The notes under the pieces are model-generated. The model saw only the letters and a program-made list of their open reading frames with translations. It had not been told where the DNA came from and did no database searches. From positions 1-64,000 of the forward strand of contig JAJQEO010000048.1 in NCBI GenBank assembly GCA_021201665.1: a DNA stretch of 64,000 nt, written 5' to 3'. Shown one piece after another: positions 27,007 through 38,900 of the stretch. The stretch comes from Lachnospiraceae bacterium (GTDB lineage: Bacteria > Bacillota > Clostridia > Lachnospirales > Lachnospiraceae). The position numbers and the translations under genes were made by a program. Within the stretch, counting starts at the first letter, position 1; the number at the start of each line of letters is the position of its first letter.

Positions 27007-30000
27007 ATGAATAATACTTTTAAACGTGTGCTTTCGCTGATGCTTGCGGCATCCATGTGCTTTTCGAGCGTCCCGGGTTATGCGTCCGAGGGCGGGACAG
27101 AGGCGGCAACAGAAGCGTATACAGCGGAAGTGACCGTGGATGAGATGGAAGCTTCCGTAGTTGTGGAAACGGAGGCGCAGACAACCGCAGCGACAGAAGC
27201 TGCAGTGGCTGAATCCGAGACTGCCGCCGCGCAGACGGAAACGGAGGCGGCCGCGACCGAGGATGTGGACGCTGCAACTGAGGCTGCAGCTGAAACAGGA
27301 GCAGAGACCGCTGCATCCGGGGCTGTCGTGGAAACTGAAGCGGAGACTACTGTTGAAACGGAATTACAGACAATTGCAGCAGAATCAGAGACGTCTGCAG
27401 CAGAAACGGAAACAACCGCAGCTGAGGCAGATACCATTGCCGAGGCAGAAACCATTGCTGCGGGTGCAGAGACTGAAGTGATTGCTGCAGAATCTGAGGC
27501 AGATATTACTGAATCCGATGCCGAAGCGGCTGCTGCGGCATCTGTCACGCTTTCCGAGACGGAACGTTCAGATATCGATGAGGATGCAAAAGCTGTGCGC
27601 ATTCAGGCTGACGGCGCATCGGATAAGGATACCGAGGTTCGCCTGTATTTCTGGGATTACGCAGACGAACTTCCTTCTGATGACACGTTATGGACTTCCC
27701 TGCTTACAGTGCCATTTGAATACGCGGAAATTGACGGCATCAATAAGGATGGGACAGAAGAAGATTCCCAAACCATCGAACTCCCGGTAACGGCCTCCGG
27801 TGCAAATAGCACGGATGCCAGATACAAGGAAGAGTACGATGATTATGGGGAGCTTGAATCCGTATGCCTGGAATTCACGCTTCCGGCCGGCAGTTCGATG
27901 GACGCGCAAATTGTGCTGTCCCTTGGGGATGGATACAGCACTGCGGATGTGGTAATAGAAGCAGTATCTATATCTGACGATATGGAAGGAATACTCTGCG
28001 GACTGAACCTGGAATGGGCAGGTGAAGAAACGGATAGTATTGAAACTGAGGCAGAAACGGACAGTACTGACAGTTCCGCTGCCACGGCTGCGCTCATGTC
28101 CATAGCGGAAGTGGAAGAGGAATCTTACGGGTGGGTTGAATTTGTGACAGGCGAGGGCGGCTCCTTGAGCATCTCGTTCGAGTACGACGGGGAGACCTAC
28201 GACGAGGGGACATATACGTACGACATCATGGAATACGGCCCGTGGGAGGCGCAATACGAGACCACGGGTACCATTACCGCCACGGCCTCCGCAGACTCCG
28301 GGTATGCCGTTGACGCCATAACGGTCACGGACGAGTCCGGAGAGGTTATTGCCTCCTGCAATGGTAACGGGGAATCATCCGCGGATATTTCCTTCTCGCC
28401 GGTCGCGGATTCCGAACTCACGGTGACGGCTTCCTTCTGCGCCGTGTCGGATGATGCGGAAGAGGACGAGGATTCCGGGAGCACGGGCAGCGTGGATGAC
28501 GGGATCATGCTCGCGTCGAATCTTTCCTACCGGCTGGTGGACAGCGTGCCTTATACCTATAACGGCGCGTTCACAGGCCGCCTTAGTGATGACGAAATCA
28601 GTGGTTACGGGACATATTGGAATACTTCGGGGCGCACGACAACCTGTCTTGATAGTACCGGTGCCACAGTCACCGTGTATTTCCTGCCATCGTCTTATAC
28701 GGCTTCGGCCTATATCAAATTCGATGAGGCCTTTGTTTATATTGACTCAAGCGGAACGAAGCACACCTGCGATGTCAAGGTTTACTTCTGGCAGCCGTAC
28801 AGCGGCGTGGGCGGGGACAAGGGAGTCGTTTACATCAATGGGAACGGCAACTTCATGCTTTCGTCCTATGACCGGCTGCTGGGGGCCAGTGGCGAGGACG
28901 TGCCGGATAAGGACGAAATCGAAGCATACATTGCCGCAAGGTTTTATTTTTACGAGTCCGGCACCAACTACGGGACCGCCGTGGATGTTTCCGGGACAGC
29001 GACATTCACCGATCTCGACGAGGGCGAGGGATATTACGCGGTCCAGGGAGGGGCGTACTTTTATAACCTGAAAGAATATGATGCCCAGACTACCAGTGAC
29101 ACAAACCTGGCGTGGGGAAGCTCCCTTTCGGACATGGTGCCTACCTACAGCGCGTCCAATTTCCTGTGCGGGACAACCGATAACGATGATGAAGTCAATG
29201 TCTCCCTTGCGTTCACGTCAACCTCGGACACGCCGCTGACGCTGTATTACGTGGCGCGGAAACATGGCAGCGGCATCGGAGGCAGCGCTTATTACTACGC
29301 GTACACTGCGAAAACATATGACAGCTCGGGGAACAGCATTTCCATGCCGGATGAAATCCTGGCGCTTCTGGAAAACACCGGGATATACGAGGACGGGAGC
29401 TCCGCGCACAACTATGTCGGCCGCTACGTGAACACGACGGGCGGGACTGCGGCATCCGTCCTTTACCCGGACCTGACGGCAAAGGCGGCGGCTTCAGGCT
29501 ATATTTTTAACGGGTGGTACACGACATCGTCCTACTCCGGCACACAGTACGCCGGCGAGACGGCGATGACGGCAAGCATGCGCCTTTACGCATCCTTTAC
29601 AAAAGATACAGGGGATCTGGCTGTCACAAAAGTTCTTGATATGGGTGATTATGACGCAAGCGACCTGGGTGACGATACGGATACGTACGGCAAATACACG
29701 AAATTCACGTTCAGTGTGTACGAAGCGGATGCTGACGACGATGACGAACCTGTCGCAAGCGGGACGCTTACCCTGAGCGACATTTTATCCGGGAACAATA
29801 CGGTGACAATATTGAATCTGCCGACCGGGGCATACATCGTTGTGGAAACTATGTCGTCAAACGCCGGCGGGTGCTGGATGACCGTGGGTTCCACATCACG
29901 GACCGTGACAATTAATACCGGGGAAACAGCAACGGCGGAATTTGAAAACCGGCTGAGAACAGGAAGTATCAATGTTACCAAGATCCTGGATGCAGGTAAT

Positions 30001-33000
30001 TATGACGCAAGCGAGGTCGGCAGCTACTGTTATATCAGGTTTGATCTGACAGGAACATCAAAGACCGGCATTGAGGTGAGCAGGTCCCTTTCTGTAAACG
30101 CATCGGATTTTGCGAACGGGCAGGCTGCCGTCACGTTTGAAGGCATCCCCGTCGGGACAGACTATACGGTCACGGAAACGATGGGCAACGTATGCGGCAT
30201 TTATTGGACGGCGTCCGGGGATGCATCGGTAAGCGGACTGTCCGTGACAAATGGCGGCGTTACGGAAACCAGCTTTACGAATACGCTGAACACCGGGTCG
30301 GTAAAGGTGACAAAGAACATCTCGCTGTCAGGCTACAGCGTGGAAAGCCTGAAGAGCGCTACGTTCCTGTTTACCCTGTCCGGCACATCCGCGACGGGGA
30401 TTACCATTAACAAGACGGTAACCGTCGGGTCGGAAGATTTTTCGGATGGGAAAGCAGCCGCTGCTTTTGACAACGTGCCCTATGGGACTTATACCGTAAC
30501 GGAATATATTTCTGACGATTGCGCAGCCGCATGGGAATGCACAAGCAGCCTGTCCAAAACGGTAACACTGGATTCCGATTCGGCCGAAGTCAGCTTTACC
30601 AACAAACTCCTGACCGGGGAGCTGACGGTCATCAAGACGCTTGATGCGGGAAATTATGACCTGAGCACGCTGTCAGGGGTGGAATTTATCTTTACCCTCA
30701 CCGGTACCTCTTACGCTGGGATCAGCGTGAACGAGTCCGTTTCCGTGTCCGCTCCGGACTTTTCGAACGGTACGGCCATGGCGACATTTACAGGCATCCC
30801 GGCAGGCTCTTATCTCCTTACGGAATCCGTGGAAGGGGAAGGGGCTTCCTGGTCCGTTTCTGTAAGCGCGGTGCAGGAGGTGACGGTGGTTTCCGGGGTT
30901 ACCAACACGGCATATTTCACAAACGTGCTGAACACCGGCAGCGTGACCGTCACGAAGAAGATCGACACGGGATATTACAACCCGGACGACCTGTATGATT
31001 ACAGTTATTTTATCTTCACGCTTTCCGGCACTTCGGACAGCGGGATCGTGGTCAGCCAGACAAAACACGTCTCGGCTTCCGATTTCGCGGAAGGCATCGC
31101 GTCTGTCACCTTTACCGACATCCCGGCAGGGACTTATACGGTCACCGAGAGCATGGGCGCGATCAGCGAAGGACTCTGGACAAACGTGGGTGATGAAAGC
31201 AAAGAAGTGACCGTGACAAGAGGGATTACTTCCGAGCTTGATTTTACCAACAGGCTGAATACTTATACGGTAACGGTCAATAAGACCGTCGTGGACGAAA
31301 GCGGCACGGTCGCGGATGCCTCCGGGTTTATCTTTACTCTGGAAGGGATATCCATGAGCGGAATTGTCATTTTAAAGACGGCAGAGACAAATGAAAACGG
31401 TGTTGCGGAATTCACCGAAGTCCCGGCAGGCATCTATACCGTGACAGAGACATCCACTTCGGATTCGGATTCTATCCCGTCCTGGTGGTCCGTATCCGGT
31501 AAATCACAGGAGATTACGGTAACAGGCGATATGTCCGTATCCGTGACAAATACGTACAAGACCGGCTCCGTGAAGGTGACGAAAGAGACGGTCGGCAGCA
31601 ACGCAGGCAGTAATACCTTCACGTTCACCTTGTCCGGTGAATCGGAGGCGGGCAGCTGGGTGGAGCTTACCGGTACGATAACGGGAGCAGGCTCTTATGT
31701 GTTCGAGGGCGTCCCGATCGGCACGTATACTATTAAAGAGACCTTTGATAACGATTACTGGACCTGTGAGGATGACGAACAGGAAGTGACAGTTTATTCC
31801 AACGCGGAAGTGAGTGTGTCGTTTACGAACACGCTGATTACCCGCACCCGGATCGTATTCTCAGATTACGACACGGATTACGAGCTGGACGGGATTTCCT
31901 ATTCCGTATATGACTCCGAAGGGGAACTGGTCGGCACGTATACGTCGAGCAGCGGCTCGAACATAGTGATCACCGGGCTTACCGCAGGGGAGACCTGCAC
32001 GGTAGTCGAAAATGTGCCAAAGGAATATTATTCCCGCGAGATTTATGACAAAGACGGGGACGGGATCCCGGTCGACAACGTATACCAGAACACGGCGAAA
32101 TTTACGGTGACCGACACGGACGAAGTACAGGTTGTGAACCTGTACAACAAAGTCGTGACCGGAAGTATCACGATTACAAAGACCGGCGATTCGGCGGTAG
32201 CTTATATCCAGGACGGCGTCCTGGTGACGATCAGCTACGTGACAGGCGGCCTTCCTGATACGAAGTATTCGGTCACCGCGAAGGAGGATATTGTTTATCC
32301 GGACGGCTCCGGGACGGTCCTGTTTGAGGCGGGCGAGAAAGTCGCGGCACTGACAACGGACGAAAACGGCGAGGCATCCGTTTCGGATCTGTATATCGGC
32401 AAATATACCGTGACGGAGACGGAAGCACCGAATGGCTATGTATTAAATGCCGCAGACGCGTCTCATGACGCGGATCTGGCAGAGGCATACCAGAAAGCGT
32501 ATGACGCGGGTGGGTATCTTACCGCGTCCGTCAGCATCAGCCTGGAGTATGAGAACGCGCTCCGCAGGCTGGATGTCGGCAGCGACGAGGATCCGTATGG
32601 CGATCCGTCCGAAGACCCATATGGCGGTCTGTACGGCAGAACCGGTATCTATAAGTACAACGGAGACGGCAACCCGGTAGCGGACGCGGAGTTCACGCTT
32701 TATGCGGGCAAGGACATCCTCGACGTGGACGGGAATATCGTAATACCGGAAGGGACGGCTGTGGCTGTGGCCGTGTCGGACGAGGACGGCCGCGCGGCGT
32801 TTGACGTAGAACTTCCGATCGGATATTACTACGCGAAGGAGACAAAGGCACCGAGCGGATACCTTGCTGTAACCGACATCATCGAGTTCGATGCGGAAAG
32901 CCTGGTCTACGACGATGCGGTCGCGATCGTGCGTATGACGGCCTCAGTCACCGATATCCTGACGAAGACGACTGTCTCCGTCCGTGATCTGGATACCGAA

Positions 33001-35934
33001 GTGGAACTGGACGGCGTGGCATTTGTTATCACGGATTCTGATGGGAATGAGATCGCGAGAATTGCTAGTGAAAACGGCAGCAACGTGGAAATCCAGGGTC
33101 TTACGGTCGGCAAGACCTATACCGTGACGATTGAGACACCGCGGGACGGTTATACGGATACGGCTTATGACAAGGACGGATACGAACCGGAGGACGGCGA
33201 GGACGTGGCGCTTGATTCCGTAAGGAACAATACGGTAATGTTCACGGTGTCCGAGACGGAAGAAATCCAGGTTGTCACCGTGTTCCTGAAGCCTGTGCTC
33301 GCGGACCTCCTTATCACGAAGACCGGAGAGGTCCCGGAGGTATCGGTTTACGATAACGAGCTGAAGGGGATTACGTATTCGGTCAAAGGACTGCCCGGTA
33401 CGGAATACACCGTTACCGCGGCGGAGGACATCGAGAACCCGGACGGCTATTCGGAAAACATTTATAACAAGGGTGACACGGTGGCCAGCGTGGAGACGGA
33501 CGAGAACGGCGAGACACTCATCGAAGGGCTGTACCTCGGGAAATATACCGTCACCGAGGATTCCGCACCGGAAGGGTATGTCCGGGAGGCGGACGACTGC
33601 AGCCAGACGGTCGACCTTTACGAGGCGTACCTGGAGCAGTGCTATGACGCGGGGGATTACTCGACGGCGCTCGTCGAAGTCGGCGTAAGCTTCTACAACG
33701 AACGCCAGGTACTGGATATCGGTACCGACCCGGATGTTTCTGACGACCCGCTTGCAGATCCATATTCCGCCCTTTACGGGATTAGCGGAATCACGAAGAT
33801 CAGCGTGGACGGGATGACGGAGGAACCGGTGGAAGGTGCGGAATTCTCCCTGTACGCGTACGAGGATATCACGGACATATACGGTAACGTGATCATCCCG
33901 AAGGATACCCTCGTCGCCGTGGCGGTTTCCGACGAGAACGGGCGTGTCGCGTTCGACGTGGACCTGCCGCTCGGGATCTATTATGCGGTAGAAACCCAGT
34001 CGCCGGTCGGCTACCAGACAAACGACGAGATCATCATCCTTGACGGCACGAAGTGCCTGGATGACGAACGGGTCGAGATCCTGAGGGTCGCGGCAACGGT
34101 GGACAACTATATCACCAGGGTCGTGGTAAACCTGATGGACTATGACACGGAAGTCGAGCTGGATGGCGCCATGTTCCAGATCCTGGACGAAGAAGGGGAC
34201 GTGGTCGCGGAATTTGCGTCGGCCAACGGCGCGAACACCGTGATCCGCGGACTCGGGCTTGACACGGTATACACCATAGTGGAAACCATTCCGAGGAGCG
34301 GCTACACCACCGCGTTTTACGCAAAGGACGGCTACACGTCGGAATACGCGGAGAGCGGGTACATGGTGAATAAACGCTACTACGACGCGGTTGACCTTGA
34401 GACACAGACCGTGAAAAACAATACGGCGACGTTCGTCATCGAGGACACCGGCGACGTGCAGGTGATCAGCCTGTTCGCGAAGCCCGTGACGGCGGACCTG
34501 ACCGTGACAAAGAGCGGCGAGGCCGCAAGGACATCCGTAAAGAACGGCATCCTGAAGAGCATCACCTATTCCGTAAAGGGCCTGCCCGGCGCGGAGTACG
34601 ACATCATCGCGGCCGAGGATATCGAGCATCCAGACGGCTACAGCGACGACATCTATACGAAAGGTACGGTCGTGTCATCCGTCACGACGGATGACGACGG
34701 CTACGCGGTGGCGGAAGGCCTGCCGCTCGGCGTCTATACGGTAAAGGAGACCGCAGCGCCGTCCGGCTACATGCGTGACTCGGACGACTGCACGCAGCAG
34801 ATCGACCTGTGGGCGGCATACGAGGCGGACCTCTATGACGAGGAAGATTACACGACGGACACGCAGGAATCCACGGTAAGCTTCTATAACGAGCGGCAGA
34901 TCGTGGACCTCGGCTCCGACCCGGACCTGCTTGACGACAACGTGGCATACCGTGACCCGGAATCCGACCTGTACCTGCAGACCGGTATCTACAAGATCGG
35001 CGTGGACGGCAGGACGGAGGCCTATGTCGCGGGCGCGACATTCGGACTTTACGCGGAAGAAGACATCCTTGACGTTTACGGGAATGTCATTATCCCGGCC
35101 GGGACGCTGGTCGACAAGGCTGTTTCCGATGTAGACGGCCGCGCGGCATTCACCACGGACCTGCCTGTCGGGAAGTATTACGCGAAGGAAGAATCCGCGC
35201 CTGCCGGCTACACGCTGTCGGACGAAATCATTTACTTTGACACGGTTTCCTATGCGGAGGACGAGTCCGTGCAAATCATCCGCATGCAGGGGATAATCAC
35301 GAACACGGTCACTTCCATGAAGGTGTTCCTGGTGGACACTTACACGAAGAACGAGCTTGCGGGCGCCGTGCTCCAGATCGTCGATGATTACGGCACCGTA
35401 TACGGGACCTTCTCGACGGAAGACACGGAAGGCGCGGGACATGTCATCAAGGGCCTGACGCCCGGCACGACATACCATATCGTGGAATTCAGCCCGCGCG
35501 AAGGCTACGTGACCAGGATCATCATCCCGGACGACATGGCGGACATCCTGACGCAGGAGAGCAAGACGGACGTTTCGTTCGTGGCAGAGGACGGCCTTGA
35601 GATCACGATCGAGAACACGTTCGTGACAGGCTCATTCGCAGTGGACAAGGAAGCGGAGCAGCTGAACTGCGTGCGGATCACGGACGAGGACAAGTATTAC
35701 CTCGGGACTTACGTGCAGTGGCGCACAACCAGGTTCACATACCTGCAGATGAACCAGTCCGGCGCGGAATTCTCCGTTTACGCGGCAGAAGACATCTATT
35801 ACCCGGACGGCATCCAGGGCATCCTTTACTATGAGGGCGACCTGGCAGACATGGACGTGAAATCGTTCGCACCACAGACCGGCATCAACCCTGCCGTCGT
35901 GACTACCGGCAGCAACGGGCGTTCGGAGTTCTGA
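27007..35934 (+). CDS. Second giant surface protein, N-terminal 2975 residues before an in-frame TGA
   Basis: Signal peptide (1 to about 27), then an Ala/Glu/Thr-rich linker to about residue 190, an unassigned domain (about 190-345) and the YGWVEF/EYGPWEAQYE domain at residue 374. A large unassigned domain follows (about 505-770), then an InlB-type repeat (FNGWYTTSS ... LYASF, about 830-864). Seven Ig-like isopeptide-type domains follow at about 867-1612 (VTK ... GTYTVTE ... FTN, with Lys, Glu and Asn in the expected places), then the 1.1-1.2-kb super-repeats. AAAGGGAGG precedes ATG 27007. The frame stops at TGA 35932-35934 in the middle of a repeat domain and continues open, in the same frame, to 41046. 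Neither part has an LPXTG-type anchor. Confidence 0.88.
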   Translation: MNNTFKRVLSLMLAASMCFSSVPGYASEGGTEAATEAYTAEVTVDEMEASVVVETEAQTTAATEAAVAESETAAAQTETEAAATEDVDAATEAAAETGAETAASGAVVETEAETTVETELQTIAAESETSAAETETTAAEADTIAEAETIAAGAETEVIAAESEADITESDAEAAAAASVTLSETERSDIDEDAKAVRIQADGASDKDTEVRLYFWDYADELPSDDTLWTSLLTVPFEYAEIDGINKDGTEEDSQTIELPVTASGANSTDARYKEEYDDYGELESVCLEFTLPAGSSMDAQIVLSLGDGYSTADVVIEAVSISDDMEGILCGLNLEWAGEETDSIETEAETDSTDSSAATAALMSIAEVEEESYGWVEFVTGEGGSLSISFEYDGETYDEGTYTYDIMEYGPWEAQYETTGTITATASADSGYAVDAITVTDESGEVIASCNGNGESSADISFSPVADSELTVTASFCAVSDDAEEDEDSGSTGSVDDGIMLASNLSYRLVDSVPYTYNGAFTGRLSDDEISGYGTYWNTSGRTTTCLDSTGATVTVYFLPSSYTASAYIKFDEAFVYIDSSGTKHTCDVKVYFWQPYSGVGGDKGVVYINGNGNFMLSSYDRLLGASGEDVPDKDEIEAYIAARFYFYESGTNYGTAVDVSGTATFTDLDEGEGYYAVQGGAYFYNLKEYDAQTTSDTNLAWGSSLSDMVPTYSASNFLCGTTDNDDEVNVSLAFTSTSDTPLTLYYVARKHGSGIGGSAYYYAYTAKTYDSSGNSISMPDEILALLENTGIYEDGSSAHNYVGRYVNTTGGTAASVLYPDLTAKAAASGYIFNGWYTTSSYSGTQYAGETAMTASMRLYASFTKDTGDLAVTKVLDMGDYDASDLGDDTDTYGKYTKFTFSVYEADADDDDEPVASGTLTLSDILSGNNTVTILNLPTGAYIVVETMSSNAGGCWMTVGSTSRTVTINTGETATAEFENRLRTGSINVTKILDAGNYDASEVGSYCYIRFDLTGTSKTGIEVSRSLSVNASDFANGQAAVTFEGIPVGTDYTVTETMGNVCGIYWTASGDASVSGLSVTNGGVTETSFTNTLNTGSVKVTKNISLSGYSVESLKSATFLFTLSGTSATGITINKTVTVGSEDFSDGKAAAAFDNVPYGTYTVTEYISDDCAAAWECTSSLSKTVTLDSDSAEVSFTNKLLTGELTVIKTLDAGNYDLSTLSGVEFIFTLTGTSYAGISVNESVSVSAPDFSNGTAMATFTGIPAGSYLLTESVEGEGASWSVSVSAVQEVTVVSGVTNTAYFTNVLNTGSVTVTKKIDTGYYNPDDLYDYSYFIFTLSGTSDSGIVVSQTKHVSASDFAEGIASVTFTDIPAGTYTVTESMGAISEGLWTNVGDESKEVTVTRGITSELDFTNRLNTYTVTVNKTVVDESGTVADASGFIFTLEGISMSGIVILKTAETNENGVAEFTEVPAGIYTVTETSTSDSDSIPSWWSVSGKSQEITVTGDMSVSVTNTYKTGSVKVTKETVGSNAGSNTFTFTLSGESEAGSWVELTGTITGAGSYVFEGVPIGTYTIKETFDNDYWTCEDDEQEVTVYSNAEVSVSFTNTLITRTRIVFSDYDTDYELDGISYSVYDSEGELVGTYTSSSGSNIVITGLTAGETCTVVENVPKEYYSREIYDKDGDGIPVDNVYQNTAKFTVTDTDEVQVVNLYNKVVTGSITITKTGDSAVAYIQDGVLVTISYVTGGLPDTKYSVTAKEDIVYPDGSGTVLFEAGEKVAALTTDENGEASVSDLYIGKYTVTETEAPNGYVLNAADASHDADLAEAYQKAYDAGGYLTASVSISLEYENALRRLDVGSDEDPYGDPSEDPYGGLYGRTGIYKYNGDGNPVADAEFTLYAGKDILDVDGNIVIPEGTAVAVAVSDEDGRAAFDVELPIGYYYAKETKAPSGYLAVTDIIEFDAESLVYDDAVAIVRMTASVTDILTKTTVSVRDLDTEVELDGVAFVITDSDGNEIARIASENGSNVEIQGLTVGKTYTVTIETPRDGYTDTAYDKDGYEPEDGEDVALDSVRNNTVMFTVSETEEIQVVTVFLKPVLADLLITKTGEVPEVSVYDNELKGITYSVKGLPGTEYTVTAAEDIENPDGYSENIYNKGDTVASVETDENGETLIEGLYLGKYTVTEDSAPEGYVREADDCSQTVDLYEAYLEQCYDAGDYSTALVEVGVSFYNERQVLDIGTDPDVSDDPLADPYSALYGISGITKISVDGMTEEPVEGAEFSLYAYEDITDIYGNVIIPKDTLVAVAVSDENGRVAFDVDLPLGIYYAVETQSPVGYQTNDEIIILDGTKCLDDERVEILRVAATVDNYITRVVVNLMDYDTEVELDGAMFQILDEEGDVVAEFASANGANTVIRGLGLDTVYTIVETIPRSGYTTAFYAKDGYTSEYAESGYMVNKRYYDAVDLETQTVKNNTATFVIEDTGDVQVISLFAKPVTADLTVTKSGEAARTSVKNGILKSITYSVKGLPGAEYDIIAAEDIEHPDGYSDDIYTKGTVVSSVTTDDDGYAVAEGLPLGVYTVKETAAPSGYMRDSDDCTQQIDLWAAYEADLYDEEDYTTDTQESTVSFYNERQIVDLGSDPDLLDDNVAYRDPESDLYLQTGIYKIGVDGRTEAYVAGATFGLYAEEDILDVYGNVIIPAGTLVDKAVSDVDGRAAFTTDLPVGKYYAKEESAPAGYTLSDEIIYFDTVSYAEDESVQIIRMQGIITNTVTSMKVFLVDTYTKNELAGAVLQIVDDYGTVYGTFSTEDTEGAGHVIKGLTPGTTYHIVEFSPREGYVTRIIIPDDMADILTQESKTDVSFVAEDGLEITIENTFVTGSFAVDKEAEQLNCVRITDEDKYYLGTYVQWRTTRFTYLQMNQSGAEFSVYAAEDIYYPDGIQGILYYEGDLADMDVKSFAPQTGINPAVVTTGSNGRSEF

Positions 35935-38900
35935 CACCTGTACCTCGGCACCTATGTCGTGAAGGAGACGGGCGTCCCGAACGGTTACGCGAGGAACACG
36001 AATTACGAGGAAGTCACCCTCACGTGGGAAGACTACACGACGGAAGACGTCGTCCTCGAGGACCTCGTGGAATATATCAACGTGCGGCAGAATATCACGA
36101 TAACGGTGACGAAACGCGACGCGGATGACAATACCATCACGGTTGCCGGCGCCGTCTTCGGCCTGTATGCGGCGGAAGATATCTACAATTATCTTGGCGA
36201 GGCGATCGTGGCGAAGGATGACCTGATCGAAACGGCCGAGACTGACGAGACGGGCGTGGCCACGTTTACGTCAGACCTGCCTGTCGGCATGTACTATATT
36301 AAGGAGCTTGTTGCCCCGGACGGCTATACGACCAGCGACGCGGTCATCGAAGTGGATGCGTCCACCAGCGTGGACTGCCGTGACGAGGTGGAATACAACG
36401 AGAACTTCTACAATGAGCAGACAAAAGTCATGATCACGGTAAGCGATGATGACACGGAGGAAGAACTCTACGGCGCAACGCTGCTCGTCTATGACGAGGA
36501 CGGGAACCTTGTGGCCGAAGTCGTGACGGACGAGGAAGGAAACGCGATCCTGTACGGCCTGTCATTGAACGAGGTATACACAATCGTGGAATCCCAGCCG
36601 TCAGTCGGCTACAGCAACACCATCTACGTGAAGGACGGCTATTCGTCCCCGTACGTGGAGACTGGCATCACGAGGAACCTGACAACCTATACCGCGGTAG
36701 ACCTTGAGACAAGGTCGAACACGGGCAACAAGGCGACCTTCGTCCTGAACGACGTGTCAGGCGTGCAGGTGGTGAGCCTGTTCAACAAGGCCGTCGAAGT
36801 GACGCTCGTCATCCATAAGGAAGGCGAAGTCCCGGTGACGTCCGTAAAGGACGGGAACCTCCTGGCACTGACCTATGAGACGGCAGGCCTCTACGGCGCG
36901 GCATTCGACGTCTACGCGTACGAGGGCATCGTATCCGCGGACGGGCAGACCGTGCTCTACGCGGCAGGCGACCTGGTAGGCAGCTACGAGACGGACACGG
37001 ACGGCAATATCACGCTGGAAGGGCTCGCGCTCGGCGTTTACCGGATTGTGGAGACACAGGCCCCGGCGGGTTACGCGAGGGATTATTTCGCGGAAGACAC
37101 CATCATCGACCTGGCGGCCTACTACAATGAAACCTACTATTCGGAAGGATCCTACACGGGTGACACGTTCACCTACACCGCTACGTTCGAGAACACGCGG
37201 CAGGAATCGGACCTTGGCTCTGACCTGGATGTAGTGGAAGACGGGACGGATCCGGACCGCGGCCTGTACGGCAGTACCGGCATCCTGAAAGTCGACGCGG
37301 ACGGGAACAGCGTGGAAGGTGCCGTATTCAGCCTGTATGCAAAAAAAGACATCGTTGACGTGAACGGCAATGTCGTGATCCCGGCAGGGACCTATATCGA
37401 GACCGCGACGACAGACGCTTCCGGCAGGGCGAAGTTCACAACGGACCTCCCGCTCGGCGTATACTACGCGGTCGAGGACGAGGCACCGAAGGGATATTAC
37501 AGTACCAGCGAAGAGGTCACCTTCGACACGACGTTCCGGGACGACGACGACGAAGTCGCGATCGTCCGTCTCTCCGCGACCGTGACGGATTACCAGACGG
37601 AGACCGTCCTGTACCTGACGGACGACCTGACCGGGAACGGCCTTGAAGGCGCGACCTTCGTCATCACGGACGAGGACGGCAATGTCGCCGCGACCATCGT
37701 GACGAACGGCGGCGTGAACGTCATCAAGGGGTTCGAGCCCGGGAAGACCTATTACCTTACCGAGCTGATCCCGAGGAACGGCTATACGTACTACATCGGA
37801 ATCCCGGAATCCATGGAAGATTTCCTGACGCAGGTTTCCGGCAACGTGGTATCGTTCGTCATCCCGGAGCAGTCGCCTGACGCGTCCGCAGGGGAAACCG
37901 CAGAGACAGTCACGATCGAGATCACGAACGAGTTCGTAACAGGAAGTTTCACGGTGGTGAAGACGGGGGACGGCCTGACGGAACTTTACCAGACACTGGA
38001 AGAACAGCGTGCTTCCTATAAGGTATACAGCTGGATGAAGTCCAATTTCACGTACGACAGTTCAACCAGGCTCTCCGGGGTCGAGTTCAGCGTCTACGCG
38101 GCGGCAGACATCTGCCATCCGGACGGTACGACGGGGCTGGTCTACAGCGAGGGCGACCTCGTGTGCACCTACGTGCGTACCGTGAACGGCGAGGCGGTGC
38201 TTGTCACGGACGATGACGGGCTGGCAACATTCAGCCAGATGTACCTTGGCACCTATACCGTGAAGGAAACCAGCTTCTTAAGCGGTTATGCCCGCAACAA
38301 TGACACGTTTGACGTGACGCTTGCCTATGTGGATTACGTGACGCAGGAGGTTACCGCTTCCGACGTGGACGTCGCGAACACCCGCCAGGAGATTGAGGTT
38401 TACCTGCTTGTCCAGGATGCGGAAGACAGTTCCCTGACTCCGGAGGGCGCGGTTTACGGCCTCTATACGGCGGAGAATATCTGCGCCGCTGACGGAGGAC
38501 TGCTGATCTCGGCCGGTACGCTGATCGAATCCGTAATGACGGATGAGAACGGCATGGCGCAGTTCGAATCGGATCTGCCGCTTGGGAGCTATTACATCAA
38601 GGAGCTGGCGTCGGCTTACGGCTATGCCTCCTCCGACCAGGCAGTGTACCTCGACCTGTCCGTGAACACGACGGGGGATGCGGTAATCAAGTTTACGGCA
38701 CTGTTCACATCCGGACGGACCAGGACCGTGTTCAGCCTGATGGACTATGACACGGAGGTGGAGCTGGACGGCGTGAATTATTCGATTTACGACCTGGACG
38801 GCAACCTTATCGTGACACAGGCAGGCATCCACGGGGCAAACACGATCATCCGCGGGCTGGAACCGAACACGGTATACCAGCTGGTCGAGGAATTCCCGAA

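Noticed and set aside
32944-34629. Minus-strand frame of 561 codons opposite the second giant gene, with similar ones at 34675-35478, 38278-39192 and 39382-40794
   Set aside because: They recur with the period of the super-repeats, which shows they follow from plus-strand codon usage rather than independent genes.
35926-35990. Selenocysteine insertion at the TGA
   Set aside because: I see no bacterial SECIS-like hairpin right after the codon, the aligned residue in sister repeats is Ser or Gly, and the domain family is not a redox enzyme.
35900-35990. Frameshift between the two parts of the second giant gene
   Set aside because: The distance from 27007 to the downstream frame is a multiple of three and the domain text resumes in the same frame; only a stop codon separates them.
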